Assembly: GCF_020379485.1 (NCBI RefSeq)
Contig: NC_063447.1
Span: forward strand, 56,533,452 to 56,597,451
DNA from: Brassica napus
Taxonomy: Eukaryota; Streptophyta; Magnoliopsida; Brassicales; Brassicaceae
Length of the DNA stretch: 64,000 bases
Direction: 5' to 3'
A model generated the notes under the pieces. It did no database searches. It was not told the origin of the DNA and was given only the letters and a program-made list of their open reading frames with translations. The position numbers and the translations under genes were made by a program. Positions 23,991 through 36,300 of this stretch are shown one piece after another. Position 1 is the first letter of the stretch, and the number at the start of each line of letters is the position of its first letter.

Positions 23991-26900
23991 CTGTTTGTAC
24001 AGGATTCGGTTGATTAGAATAATGAACTTAGGAATGGGGTGACTAAAGACGCTTTTATTAGAATCAAACAAGAGGTTACAAGATTGACGGGAATAAGGAG
24101 ACAAGATCGAAGGTTTAAGCAACAGGATCAAAGAGATGATTGGGAAACCCTAGATCTAGCCGCCTCTGTGTGTGTTGTCCAAAAGTCCACTTCTTCGTTG
24201 TCTCCTCATCCTCTCTTATAGTGTAGCCGTCCGTGATGCCCTAATCGTGTCGTCCTTTGGGCCCTGTCGTTAAAGGCCGAGTATGCGGGCCTTGGTACTG
24301 TTCTCTATAAGCCGAGCGTATTTAGTCGGCTTAGCTGATCGGCTAAAAGTACTCTGGGATCGAGCCGACACCTTTAGCCGCTTAAGCCGACTAAACTAGT
24401 CAAGTTTGCCGGGCTAGGGCCTGTTATTCGATGGGCCTTGTGGAGGGATGTAATCCATCTCCTACAATAAGTCCCCCCCCCCAGTTCACTTGTGAGCGGC
24501 GTAGCGGTCTCAGTGAATTTGTGGGTTAGGTTCGTTCGTATATCAGGTCCTAGCGTGTTTAGTCGCATGTAGGCACGTTTGATGTTTCTAGTCGCTTAAA
24601 GTAGTACTTCTTCACGATCTGCTTTGCTCGCCGAGGTTTTTGTCACGAATGCACGTTTTACTCGGTAGGCGAATTACTTCGATATAAGGGCTCAAGCTTA
24701 TCTCATCGGTTTACGTTAGAGGACCGGTTTAGACCGAAATCGGGGATTAATTTCGGTCTGGCATCTCAATTAGAGATCGGTTTGAACGAGAAAACGAACC
24801 GTCGCGAGTAAGCCTTTAGGTATTTAGGCGGCCTTTGAGGCCCATTTAGGTTTCTGTAGACCTAATGATTGCGCTTCAGAGGATGTGCCCTTGTTTTTGC
24901 TATAAATAGGTTCCTCCCTTTCGCATTCATCATTCTTCTCTGCAAGCTCAGGTATTCTGCTTTCTCTCCCTTCTCTCTACTTTTACTTTCTCTTTCTACG
25001 TACGTTTCTCCTCACACAGGCTCGTCGGTATTGTCTGGCGGTTGTAGTCATCCCCTAAATCCAGGATCATGCCTCTGAGAGGTCGTTTGTCGCGAGAAGA
25101 AAAAGGGAAGGGCGTCGCAGATTCTCCGAGTCCGACCAGAGATGAGCGGGTAGCTGACAGCCCGCTGGATGATTTCGATTTGATTCATCGCGACGCTCTT
25201 CGGGATTTAGACAATATGACCCTATCTCAACGCCTTTGGGTCGCTGATGCTCATAAGATGATCCGTGACGAACGCACGGATCGCGTTGAAGTCGGGAGCA
25301 GTGACGTGGGTGATAGCGGCTCTGAAGCGTCTAGCCAAGCCTCAAGGTCATTGAGACGAGCTAGTCGGGAGATTCCTTTCGACCAGATAGACTGCCGACC
25401 CACGATCTATCATCCTGGTGGGATCTTCGAAGAACTCGGGCCACTCCCGTCCGAATTGCTTCGTGACCCGCGGGCTCAGTCGTGGGGGAATGTCTTCGAT
25501 TCTTGCTCCTCCCACAAGACGGTGAAGGATTTATTGAGGCGAAGTGGAGGTGCCGGCGTTACATACATCATTCCTTCCAGGGGACAGCGTCCTTGGTCGC
25601 CTCCGATTGGCTATCAGTGTGTCTATGAGTCTTATTTTGGAGACCATACGAAGCTCTGGTTTCCAATTCCCCGACTGATCACGTCGTACGCATTTCGCCG
25701 GGACATCGCCATATGTCAGTTGCTTAACGGGTCGCTGCGCATCGCGGTTATGCTAATGGTGATGGCAGCAGAGATAAACGTTTCGATGAGTGTGAGAGTA
25801 TTCGAAGAGTTGACTTTTACGAAGGCGGAGCCGCATGGGATATTCTCAGTGAAGATGCGCTCGAGCTACAACGTCTTGTCAGGGCACCCGAACAAGACGA
25901 AAGACTGGCAGCGCTCATATTTTTACATCAAATCTGACGAGCATGCCTTCGCAGAGCCACCTGGGGACGACTACCGCGTTCTGTGGAACAAAACGCTTGG
26001 TAGATAGTGTTTGTCGTCACCATGCTTTATTCGAGTATCCTAACGGCGTGTTTCTTGTTGTTGCAGTTCGTCATCCGAATACGATCGCATACCCGGAGAA
26101 ATTCTTCGAGAGTGCTCAGGCGATCGCGGCTCACAGTCATCTTCGTTGGCCTGACCTTAGTCGAGAGTGGATAAGACGTCAAGAAGCTCGGATTGCTAGA
26201 GGTGAGTTCATCGGTCTTTCTCCGAGAAGTTCTATCAACACTTAGTCTCTCTTCTCCCTTTTTTTTTACAGCTGATTGGGAATCGAGGCTTCCTGTTGTG
26301 ATCGGACCCCGTAAGTCGCGTCTGTCTCTTTTTACTCGGATTCAGCAGAAAATTCTGGACGAAGCTAGGAAGATGGACGGAGTGCCGGATTTGAGTGCAC
26401 TGTTGAAGGGGAAGCTGCAATTGCTTTCGAAGAAGTCGACTACTGCCGATGTGCAAGGGGCGATCAGTTCTGACGCAGGCCGAGCTTCCGAGGAAGGAGC
26501 TCCTGGTTTAGTCGACAAAGACGTTGGGGCGGAGCCTCCTGCCTCAAGTCCTAAAAAGAAGAAGAAGAGTAAGAAAGCCAGGAGGAAAGCAACCGAAGAG
26601 CTTCCTCTTGAAGAGATCGCTTCTCTCGACGAAACCTCCAAGGGTTTGGAAGCGAGGAAGGGAGAGAGAGGAAGGAAGAGACCTTACGAAGGGGCTACTT
26701 CCTCCATTGATCGCGGCGAGGTGCCGGCTGTAGGACGAGAAGGCGCTACAAGGGGTTCTGTCGAGTCTGACCGTTCCGAAGCTGCGCCTGAAGATCGTCC
26801 CAGAAAGAAGAAGAAGAAGAAGTCCGTTGGGGCAGAGCCGCGTCCTTCTGATGCGGAGATGGGCCTCGTCGAAGTTGTCGCGGGAGAAGACGTTTCTCTT

Positions 26901-27936
26901 GAAACCCCTCCCGAGGAGAAAGAGGTCTCAGCGCGGGGCAGTGATCCTGTTACGGGTGAGAGATCTATTCCCGATCCGTCTGAGAGGAAAGGGTCTCGTT
27001 CAGAGGGTTCTACTGCGAGGAGGAAGAAGATCGAGTTCCCCGATCGGGTCGAGTTTTCCTACAACGAGACGACCCCCCTAATCCTTAATCCTCTTAGGTG
27101 CGCGGAGCTGACGCGCCAAATTCGTGGTGGGACGAAGGAGATGCCACAGTTGGACGACCTTTACTTCAGGAATGAATACATAGACGCTGCTTCTTCGAGA
27201 GCTCGGGTAACTGCGCTACCCTTCATACTTTATCTCATTATTCGATTCGTCGGGTTTACTCGTCTCACGTGGTCTGTGTTTGTCGTTTTTGCAGAGTGAC
27301 GGGAGTATGAACTTTCTCGTTGAGAAATACGACAGTGCTTTGAAACAGACGATGATCCAGTTGGGATCTTCAGAGAAGCTTGCCCAGACGCGGTTGAAGG
27401 TCATCGAGAGAGTAAGGGCGGAGCATAAGAAGGCCAACGAGAAGGCCGCAGAGGAGAAAGAGATTCTTCGAGTAAAGTTCGAAGAACTGGAGGGCAAGCT
27501 TAAGTCTTCCAGCGCGGCGAGGAAAGAGCTCGTTCGAGAGAAAAGTCACTTGGAGCAAACGGCTGCGAATCTGGAGAAGGAGAAGACCGAGCTAGTCGAA
27601 GAGAGAGATGCCGCGGTGGACAAACTAATCAGAGAGAGGCAACGCTTGAGGGACTCCCGGGGTTTGGAGGTTACTCGTGAGAGGGAAAGAGTCGAGGCTG
27701 CCATGGCTGAGAAGGCAAGTCGCCGTTTTGATCGCGTACGCAACCATTTTACTCGTCTGGAGGCTTTTGAGAAGGCGAAGAACCTGTATGGTCAAGCTTC
27801 GGGAACGAAGAAGTGCCTCGAGGTTATAAAGGCGAGTGGGACGGAGATCCCCCAAGAAATGATCGATGTCTTCGCTGAGCAGGAGAAACTTTACGAGGCG
27901 GAGGTTATGAAACTCCGAGTAGAGCCGCTGTCCCAC
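23991..27936 (+). mobile_element. 3.9 kb insertion carrying a gag-like/ASY2-like transposon gene
   Basis: The element interrupts the RLP frame exactly between SLPSG and SNLNG. I see no target duplication, no pair of long terminal repeats and no inverted repeats. It contains a promoter-like 5' region of about 1.1 kb with repeated AGCCGA and TAGTCGGC phrases, then a four-exon gene. That gene runs straight into RLP sequence, so its 3' end is missing. It could be a truncated non-autonomous LTR element or captured host or transposon DNA. Confidence 0.65.
24901..24908 (+). promoter_or_regulatory. TATA box of the inserted transposon gene
   Basis: TATAAATA stands 168 bases before the ATG at 25069. 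A likely leader intron (donor at CTCAG|GTATTC near 24950, acceptor CACACAG near 25020) lies between them. Confidence 0.5.
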
Positions 27937-27957
27937 TCAGCAATCTCAACGGATTAG
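25069..27957 (+). CDS. Gag-like 'plant transposon protein' (ASY2-like annotation class), 3'-truncated
   Basis: Four exons, 25069-25999, 26067-26201, 26272-27206 and 27295 onward, join in frame with GT-AG introns of about 70-90 bp and stay open for roughly 887 codons. The N-terminal half has the pattern [20 protein letters not shown], then [17 protein letters not shown] and [17 protein letters not shown], seen in the abundant Brassicaceae proteins often annotated as putative plant transposon protein or 'meiosis-specific ASY2-like'. The middle is highly charged with Lys-rich runs (KKKKKSKK), and the C-terminal part is a long Glu/Lys/Arg coiled coil. The last eight residues before the stop at 27957 come from out-of-frame RLP sequence, so the natural C-terminus is lost. 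Function is unknown; it resembles a structural, gag-like protein rather than an enzyme. Confidence 0.7.
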
Positions 27958-29916
27958 AGGTTTTGTCTCTTTCCTTTAACGGCTTCCAAGGTCAAGTTCC
28001 TTCCTCTTTTAGTAACCTAACCAAGTTAACCCAGTTTGATCTCTCACACAACGACCTCACTGGTGGTTTCCAACTAGTCCAGAACCTCACCAAGCTTTCC
28101 ACGTTAGACCTTTCCTACAACCACTTATCTGGAACCATCCCTTCTTCTTTGCTGCTCACTCTACCTCTCTTGTCACATCTTGATCTCCGCGGAAACTATC
28201 TCACTGGCTTCATTGAAGTTCCCTCCTCGCCGTCGTCGAGGCTTGAGCACTTGTTCCTTGGACATAACCATTTCGACGGACAAATACTAGAGCCTATCTC
28301 AAAGTTAACAACCCTCAAAGAACTTGTTCTTTCTTTCATAAACTTTAGCTACCCTATTGACTTGAAAGACTTCTCTTCTCTCAAATCTTTGCTGAACCTT
28401 GAGCTTTCCGGTAATATCTTATCGGCCAGAACAAGTCTGATATCAGGTTCTGATGTTCCACCAAATCTTTACCGGTTGGTGATGAAGAGCTGCAGCATCA
28501 ACGAGTTCCCTAAGTCTCTCAAGACCTTACAGAACCTAGAGTGTTTAGACCTTTCCGACAATCAGATCAGAGGGAAAGTTCCAGAGTGGTTATGGAGTCT
28601 TCCCCGGTTGAGCATAGTGATTCTAAACAACAACTCCTTCGACGGTTTTGATGGTTCTCTTCACAACTCATCGGTTACAATGCTAGATCTTAGTTTGAAC
28701 AACTTCACAGGACCACTTCCACCTCCACCACTCTCTATAAAACTCTTCTTGGCATCAAGAAATAGTTTCACAGGAGACATACCTCTTTCAACTTGCAGCA
28801 GAAGCTATCTAGATGCTCTTGACCTATCCTACAACAACTTCAGCGGCTCAATTCCTCAATGCCTTGGTAAGTTCAAAATACTCAATCTCCGGAAAAACAA
28901 CTTGCATGGAATCATTCCCAACGCATTCTCAAGCAACTCTCTGCTACAAACGCTTGATGTTGGATACAATAAAATAAGCGGACAGCTTCCTAGGTCTCTT
29001 GTGAATTGTTCTTCTCTAAGGTTTCTGAGTGTGGATCACAACAATATAAAGGACTTATTCCCTTTCTGGCTTAAGGTTTTGCTGGATTTGCAAGTCCTCA
29101 CCCTCAGTTCAAACACATTCCACGGTCCTATATCTCCTCCTCAAGGACCTTTAGGGTTTCCCGAGCTGCGGATACTTGATCTATCAGACAACAAGTTTAC
29201 AGGAAGTTTGTCACCAGATTACTTTGTGAACTGGAGTGCATCATCTTCAAACAAGATATATGGAGATGGAAAGATGTATATGGGAGACTATACAAATGAT
29301 CTCTATAGCTATTTTTATGGTTTGGACTTGCAATACAAAGGTCTGAATATGGAGAATGAGATGGTAAATACTTTCTATGCAGCCATTGATCTCTCAGCAA
29401 ACAACCTTGGTGGACAGATTCCTGAATCTATTGTTCTATTGACGGCACTCATTGCGCTAAACCTATCCAACAACTCTTTCACCGGCCACATACCTATGTC
29501 TTTTGCCAATGTTACAGAACTAGAGTCACTAGATCTGTCTCAAAACGAACTCTCGGGGGAAATTCCTCAAGAACTTGGGACTCTCTCGTTTTTGGCCTAC
29601 ATAAATGTCTCTTACAACCAAACTCAAGGGTGAGATACCAAAAGGGACACAGATTAGTGGGCAGCCTGAATCTTCCTTTGAGGGGAATGCAGGGCTTTGT
29701 GGTATTCCTCTCCAGGAAAGTTGCTTTGGGACTAGTGAGCCACCAACACAATGGGAAAAGCAAGTAGATGATGAAGAGGAAGGAGAGGTGTTGAACTGGA
29801 GAGGAGTAGCAATAGGGTATTGGCCTGGACTGTTGTTTGGATTGGCAATAGGATATGTTATTCCTCCGGAGTGGCTAGTGCTGATAATCGGTTTGAATAA
29901 GGGCATTAACCGTTAA

Positions 29917-30328
29917 GGGTTGTTTTGTTCTTGCGTCTGATATTTGGATTTTCTTGCCAAGTAGTTTCATGTGTTCGTAATCTAGCATCATATGTATTAT
30001 CCAAGACACTCTATGCAACAACTAATCAACTAATCAACTAATCAAGACATTATATGAGAAAAGATAATACTTCTATATATTGTTTATGCATATCTCAACT
30101 AATCAAACTTCTAAAATCGATCCAATGTATTATGTACCGTAAATTGTGTGTTGTCTCTTGAGAATATGCATGCAGCCACTCGAGAGTCAATATCATTTGA
30201 AATCATAAGGAAAAGACAAAAGGAGATTCATGATAATACTATTTGACTATTTGTAATCAAATGTTCAGTATAAAATGACGGAGATGATTTCAGGCTCGTA
30301 CACTGATAAAGTACAAACGTTTGAATAG
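29917..30328. other. Intergenic DNA after the RLP pseudogene
   Basis: AT-rich DNA with short direct repeats of AACTAATCA near 30020-30045. No gene seen. Confidence 0.4.
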
Positions 30329-30333
30329 TAACA

Positions 30334-30569
30334 GAGCATCCACAACCCAGGATTCATACGAATCCTTAACTGCAGCATTAGAATAAAAAATTAATAAAAG
30401 AGTGTGATACTGGGAAGGAGCAGTCCGTAGAGAAGGATTTAACGGATCGAATCCGTAGGGACGTGGCAGCTTCGTATTGGACCGGTCTAAAAGAATCCTT
30501 AACTATTACAAAAAAAAAATATATATACTATTCCTAATGATTCCAATGGTGCCACCATTGGAGATGCTC
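30334..30569. mobile_element. MITE with GAGCATC termini
   Basis: The left end GAGCATCCACAACCC and the complement of the right end GAGCATCTCCAATGG form imperfect inverted repeats. TAACA flanks both sides (30329-30333 and 30570-30574), which includes a possible TAA target typical of PIF/Harbinger MITEs. The interior is non-coding. Confidence 0.65.
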
Positions 30570-30702
30570 TAACACTTGGTGAATATTCAGGATTCTTTTA
30601 ATATCTGGTATCTGTATTACAGGGTTTGACCAGATTATTCACAAACCCCAGAAAACATAAAAGAATATTTTAATCAGTTTAAAAAGAAAATGTAAAAAAT
30701 AA

Positions 30703-32580
30703 TCACACATAACTCAAATTATCAGCAGAGGCCAAGCGCGGCAAACGCTTTGACCCACCTTTCTTTTTCGACCCGTCGTGATCCGACCCGCCTCCACACA
30801 CGAAAGTACATTCCGCGCCACAAATATTACTAAAACACGAGAAAAGACCGTTTCCTCCTTCCGTGTGACGGCGCTGATGCTTCTTATTCTTCTTCTTCAC
30901 CGTCGGAGTTTTCCGTCTCGAGCTCTTCCCTCCGCCTGCACTCGCCGACGCCGGAACAATCGCGCTATCTACATCGCTGCTCTGGTGACTCGATCCGAGA
31001 TCGTAAAGCGGCGGAAGCTCCGTCCGCCACCGCTCGAGTTTCGATCGGAGACCTTCGATGTTGCTATCGTCGTCGAGGCTCCATTCGCTGAGTATCGAAC
31101 TCTCAATGTCATTGGCTTGCGATCTCTCCTTCGCCATCTTATTCGCTACTTCCGAAGGCGACGGACCTAACTCAGATTCGGTTAAAATCAATCGCCCCGC
31201 CAAATTAGATCTCATCGGCGTACCGAACCGTAGAGGCGATTTCATCGGCGTTCCCTTGTAGCTAGATCGAATCGGAGTCGATCCGATTATGTTAGATCGT
31301 AATGGAGTTGATCCAACGATGTTGTTAGATCGCATAGGACTAGATGCAACCATGTTAGATCTCATCGGAGTCAATCTAACGCCGTTAGATCGCATAGGAC
31401 TAGATGAAACGATGTTAGATCTGATCGGAGTAGACGCGACGATGTTCGATCTCAACGGCGTCCCGCGCCTCGATAAGTACGGTGAAGCGCGGTTGCTGCG
31501 ATCGTAATCCCTCGGCGGCCTTGGCTTCTCGATCACCGGCGTTGATCTTCTCGGCGTCTTGCGTGAATGATCGTACGAACGGTACGGCGACTCGTCGTCG
31601 TATCTTTCACTTCTTATCGGCATCACATTTGGCGATTGATCCACAAACTCGTCCTCATACGAATCATCATATCTATTGCCTGGGATATGAGGTGTTTTGT
31701 AAGGCGCTTCGTAATCGTCGACGGAATCATCGGTAGTTGTATGGTGTCCGGACGTTGTAGGTACAGTTTCGTCATCGCTGCTCGGTAATGCGCTCACAGG
31801 CTTCCTATTAGCCACACGGCTACGCTCTGCTCTGCTCAGGAGATCGGAGACTACCGTGGAGCTGGTATCACTCCTCGTACGACGGAGCACCGGTGGTGGT
31901 GGTGGTGGTGGCCTGGAGACTACGGATTGGTACTGTTTTGAAGACGGAGATTGCGGGTTGTTGGAGCTTCCTTTGACGCTGTTAAGATGCAGATTCTGCA
32001 AATGCGGATCGTCTTCACCGAGCAAGTCTCTGTAACCAACAGCAGACGAGTCCATGTTGGTGTAAAGCGGCAAACTTCTCATAGATCCGTCAAGGATCCC
32101 GACACCGATGTTGAGGATCCCCTGAGGACGGCCAGATGGTCGTCGAACTTGAAGGGCTATGAACCGCATTCCGGGAGGGGGAGTATGGCGGTATTCGTCG
32201 TTGGTTCGGTATCCAGGCCGGCGGTTTGGTGGGATTAGGTTGCTGATGAGGACACGGACTGTGCCGACGTGGACATCACGGAACCAATGCAAAGCGTAGA
32301 TTTCGACCACGACGGCTGAAGTATCAGCGTAGAGGAAATCCTCGCTGACTCGGAAGACGAACTTGTCGTTCCAAGTTGGGTTGGCTTCACCGGTGTAGTC
32401 AACGCGGGTGGTGAGTTTACGCTCGGAGTGAACCCAAGCCACCGCGTAAGTCTTCATTTTTCGGGAGACAGGGGCTAGATCCTGAGCGGAGATTAGGTTC
32501 AGCTCTAGTAATTGGAAAGATGCAAACATCGACATTGTTTGTGGACAACGATCAATGTTTTGTTGTTTAAAATCAGTCAC
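30703..32580 (-). CDS. C2-domain protein (AT2G33320-like)
   Basis: Single-exon gene of 625 residues from the first ATG; a second in-frame ATG at residue 16 (MSMFASFQLLEL) may be the real start, because the C2 domain begins directly after it. The C2 domain (about residues 20-150) starts FQLLELNLISAQDLAPVSRK and carries the WNDKFVFRV and VEIYALHWF strands. The rest is low-complexity: a PPPPPPP run near 225, acidic stretches, and residues about 375-460 made of repeats of the form PMRSNIVAS. The tail is Lys-rich, then Cys-rich (CFSNICGAECTFVC). Such plant C2 proteins are presumed to bind membranes or calcium; the role of this one is unknown. It lies 3' of MAC3B on the same strand, as I recall for Arabidopsis. 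Confidence 0.85.
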   Translation of the reverse strand: MTDFKQQNIDRCPQTMSMFASFQLLELNLISAQDLAPVSRKMKTYAVAWVHSERKLTTRVDYTGEANPTWNDKFVFRVSEDFLYADTSAVVVEIYALHWFRDVHVGTVRVLISNLIPPNRRPGYRTNDEYRHTPPPGMRFIALQVRRPSGRPQGILNIGVGILDGSMRSLPLYTNMDSSAVGYRDLLGEDDPHLQNLHLNSVKGSSNNPQSPSSKQYQSVVSRPPPPPPPVLRRTRSDTSSTVVSDLLSRAERSRVANRKPVSALPSSDDETVPTTSGHHTTTDDSVDDYEAPYKTPHIPGNRYDDSYEDEFVDQSPNVMPIRSERYDDESPYRSYDHSRKTPRRSTPVIEKPRPPRDYDRSNRASPYLSRRGTPLRSNIVASTPIRSNIVSSSPMRSNGVRLTPMRSNMVASSPMRSNNIVGSTPLRSNIIGSTPIRSSYKGTPMKSPLRFGTPMRSNLAGRLILTESELGPSPSEVANKMAKERSQANDIESSILSEWSLDDDSNIEGLRSKLERWRTELPPLYDLGSSHQSSDVDSAIVPASASAGGGKSSRRKTPTVKKKNKKHQRRHTEGGNGLFSCFSNICGAECTFVCGGGSDHDGSKKKGGSKRLPRLASADNLSYV

Positions 32581-33348
32581 GTTCGACGAAATGTGGTTGA
32601 AGTTTTGGGAGAAATGAAAGGGTTATGGAATTGGAATATCGAGGTTCTTTGATCAACCCCATAAGAAGTGGACGATTCTCCATTGGATAAATCATTAGAC
32701 TGTTATCGTTTGGTGGCTAATCTCCGAATGCTATGGATAAGTTATTGGCCATTGCTTCTTAATCTTCTTTTTCTAGATGTTTTTATTAACCTTTGAAGCA
32801 GAGAGAGGAGAGAAGGAGAGATAAATCATGTTTGATATGTAGAAGTTTGCTATATTAGGAGGAGAGATGGGTTATACTCTTTGTAAGATGGATGCCAAGA
32901 GGAGTTTTTAATAGTATATTTCTTCGTACGCAGGCGATCTAGAAGAAAAAGGCCTTTGCGGCTATTAGGTCAGAGAAAGATTTGACTTGTGTTTGGGGAT
33001 ATTTAAGGCTAGTTTGTGCTACTTCACGGCCTAGAAACAAAAGATAATCTAAACATACAAAAAGATAAACGTCTTAATTTCATTCAGATTCAATCCTTGG
33101 CAACAAAAAGAACAGTTTGGTACAGGTTTTGAAGGTACAAAGAGAGAGAGATTAGAAGAACCTATAAGAACAATAGAGTAAGAAAACTCAAGTGTGATTG
33201 ATCGTTTGAGTTCAGAGAAGCACCGAAGAAGATCACTACGCCAACTAACAAATCTTCCTTATAGCTGTGAGAACTGTAAGATACAACAGGAGCGAGAAGA
33301 AACCGGAGATGAACATTTGAAAATTTGCGGAGTTTGCTAACGAATTCT
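32581..33348. other. Intergenic DNA: C2-gene promoter and MAC3B 3' flank
   Basis: Both flanking genes are on the minus strand, so this holds the promoter of the C2 gene and the 3' UTR of MAC3B. No TATA box or other element stands out with certainty. Confidence 0.4.
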
Positions 33349-36300
33349 TCACGAGTCTTGTGCAGAGTCATCCTCAGCGTTGGCTTTTTCGTCACCAGGA
33401 AGACCAAATATCCGTAGGTTACGGTCCATGGAACCAACGGCAACGTATTGTGCATCTGGACCAAACTTCACACATGTAGCTTTACCTGCAAGTTCAAAGG
33501 TTTTGCATTAGGAACATAATACCACTGAAAGAATTAAGGAAAGGGATCTTACCAGTGCCGGAGAGGTCTGGGAGTGTCTTGATAAGGTTCCATTCAGCTT
33601 TCACACTCGCCGTCTGGTATAGTCTGCAGCCGTAACAAACATATTGTTAAAAGAGTATAAACCCAAAAGCTTGACCTCTTTGACATTAAATTTCAAATCT
33701 GCACTCACCTGATATCTGATGCAGCAACACCAAGATAAGATCCGCTAGGGTCAAACTCCACTGCACAAAAAAAAAGTATTTTCATTATCTTCTACGTGGA
33801 GATTTCTCTATCAACAAAACAAACGACTAGAATGGGATACAGTAGTTCCATACCAGAGTTTGCATCTGCAGATAAGAATGACTTGAAGTTCCTTAACTTG
33901 CGCAGGTCCCACAACCTAACACCATCCTCGGCAGCAGTCTGCACATTTGCAGAACCATAATAAAACATCATTCATGTACACAGAATCGTAGTTGCACTTG
34001 CACGTCTCAGAGTTTGTTCAAAGTACTAACCGCGAGGAAATAACCATTCTCAGAGAAAGATATAGAGGTAACTTCACCGGTGTGTCCATCAAACTTCGCT
34101 ACGTTTGCCTATTACCCAACACAAAAGTTCAAATAAAATGAAGTCTTGTGGACATAGTTATTGATTTTTTAAGAGGAAATAGAATCCGGAAGGCCAGAGT
34201 TTTTTACCTGACTTTTAACATCCCAAATCTTAACAATAGATTGAGAAGTACCGGTTCCGAGAATGAGACCATCGGGATGAAAAGCAGCAGCCGTGTAATC
34301 CACCTTTTCAGATTCATCGGATACCTGAACAACACAAGAAATATGAAAATGGCCCTTTATGAAAGGAGCTTATATGACAATGCTTATGAAGAATTTGTGT
34401 TGTTAGAATAGTTGCTGTAATATAGCATATACGCAAAGCTAGAAAGGAAGACATGTATTAGTTGGTTCTTTGATGAAAGAGATGAGGGACCTTTGCAAGG
34501 CATAAGCCAGAGGAAAGATCGTAGAAGCACCATGTACTGTCAAGAGATGCCGACACAAAGTATTTATTTGTGGCATGCACAGTTACAGCTCGCACCTGAA
34601 AAAAAAAAAACATCACCGCTAGTATGTCAAACAAAAAGTATATGAATAACATGAATAAAATGTAGCAGACTAAGAGTTCTTCAATTTCATGCTTACCTCT
34701 GCAGAGTGATCATTCAATGTATGCCCACAAGCATAATTCCTATCCCCAGAATCCCGCCAGATACGGACCGTCTGCAGGTAATTCACTAATTTAGTAATAT
34801 AAAGATGCATTAACAAAGGTGAGGTTTATATCGCAAAGACTTTTGTGTGAGGTGATCATAACTCTACGCAGCGAACCATAGTTTTTCAAAGATGGCATCA
34901 TGACATCTACAGATTTAGATTTGAAGGCTGCTTATTATCTTCTCACACTTAAAGTAAGCAAATGCATCTGCCAACTACTACTTTTCAGAACAATGGCAAA
35001 CAAAACGCAGGATAACAAAACTCCTACAGATACAATGACCAAGCACCATTCATAAAAAAATTGAAACTATGGATTTCAAATCTGTAAATGCATCTTGAGT
35101 TACCTTGTCAGCCGAAGCAGTCAAGACAAGATCACTGTCACCTACAAATTTTACGCTTGTAACCTACAAAAGGGTTAACACATACTAAGGACAAAGCCAC
35201 AGAGAAAGGTAAAACAGAATCCAAAGCAAAAGAAAAATTAAATACCTTTTTCGAGTGACCAGTCAGTGTTGACAAGATCTGCCCTGAAGGGCGATCAAAG
35301 ATAACAGCAGTTGCATCCACTCCTCCGGTAGCAATGACATCCTATTACCAATTAAAAAAGGATAATGAGAGGTAAACTTTGGCACACCAAAACTAGAGTA
35401 ATGGATATCAAAAGAAATGCGAAGGATCACAGGTCATAATACAAACTATCGCACACGCCTATTGACATATAAGAGAACAGTTAAAAAGGTCTGCCAAAAA
35501 AAACTGAACACTGAACAATAAAATGAACACTGCCCAATCAAGGACTTGAAGGATGTATGCAAATATTTCATGAACACAAGTCTGCCTGTCATGCTATGCA
35601 ATGACTTCCAAAAACAGACAAGAATAAAGTTATGAGAAACCTTAGAATGTAGGATGTCCATGGAACAAATGCCCGGTTTGTTGGTCTTGTGAAGTGGGTG
35701 GCTTGATAGCTGAGTGAACCTCTCCAAAGAATCTATTGAAGCCAATGTTTCGGGAATCTGTAGAAAAAAATGCTTAGATTAACAAGACAGCAGGAACCAA
35801 CACAAGACACAAAACTCCAAAGTACATTTGTGAATCGAGTGGAACAGGAGAAGAAAACATGCGAAGAGAGGCAGGAAGTAGCAACATTTTCCTTTTTAAG
35901 TTTCAAACACATACTAGGATCTAAATAGATATATTGAGGAACATAAATCATAAGCCTTCAGTATTACAATTGACTGTTACAAACAAGAAAACAATACATA
36001 TAAAACTGCTAGTCGTAAGGTTTTGCCATCCGACTTTCAAATGCATGATCAAAGTTTGATGGGAAATAATATGCAGTACCTGACGCTTTTTGCGCTTCTG
36101 GGAAAGAGCAGCATTGCAATCTGTCAACTCCGTGATAATTTCAGCTGAAATGCCAGGACACAACTTCTTCGCGTCAGGACCCATTTCTTCATCACCGGCA
36201 GCTATTATACAACAAAAGAGTATTGTAACATGTTACAAGATAGAAAACTAATTAGCTAACATATCTTGAGCAAAGGTGTACAATCATACCCCGTTTACCA

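Larger units (their letters stand above)
23640..29916 (+). pseudogene. Receptor-like protein (RLP24-28 type) pseudogene
   Basis: The N-terminal part (23640 to about 23990) encodes a signal peptide, the ACRPDQIQALLQFKNEFES cap and the first leucine-rich repeats, ending SSSLPSG. After a 3.9 kb insertion the frame resumes near 27937 with SNLNGLEVL and runs through many LRRs to 29633. A one-base gain in CCAAACTC near 29621 changes the frame; the correct frame continues in the next reading frame as [15 protein letters not shown], then the [10 protein letters not shown] cap, an acidic stretch and the [14 protein letters not shown] membrane segment, ending at 29916. Intact relatives (Arabidopsis AT2G33020-AT2G33080) are single-exon cell-surface LRR proteins without a kinase, with roles in immunity or development. 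Two independent lesions make this copy a pseudogene. Confidence 0.9.

Noticed and set aside
23991..27936. Complete LTR retrotransposon
   Set aside because: No second copy of the 5' region is present at the right end, and no polyprotein with protease, integrase or reverse transcriptase is seen.
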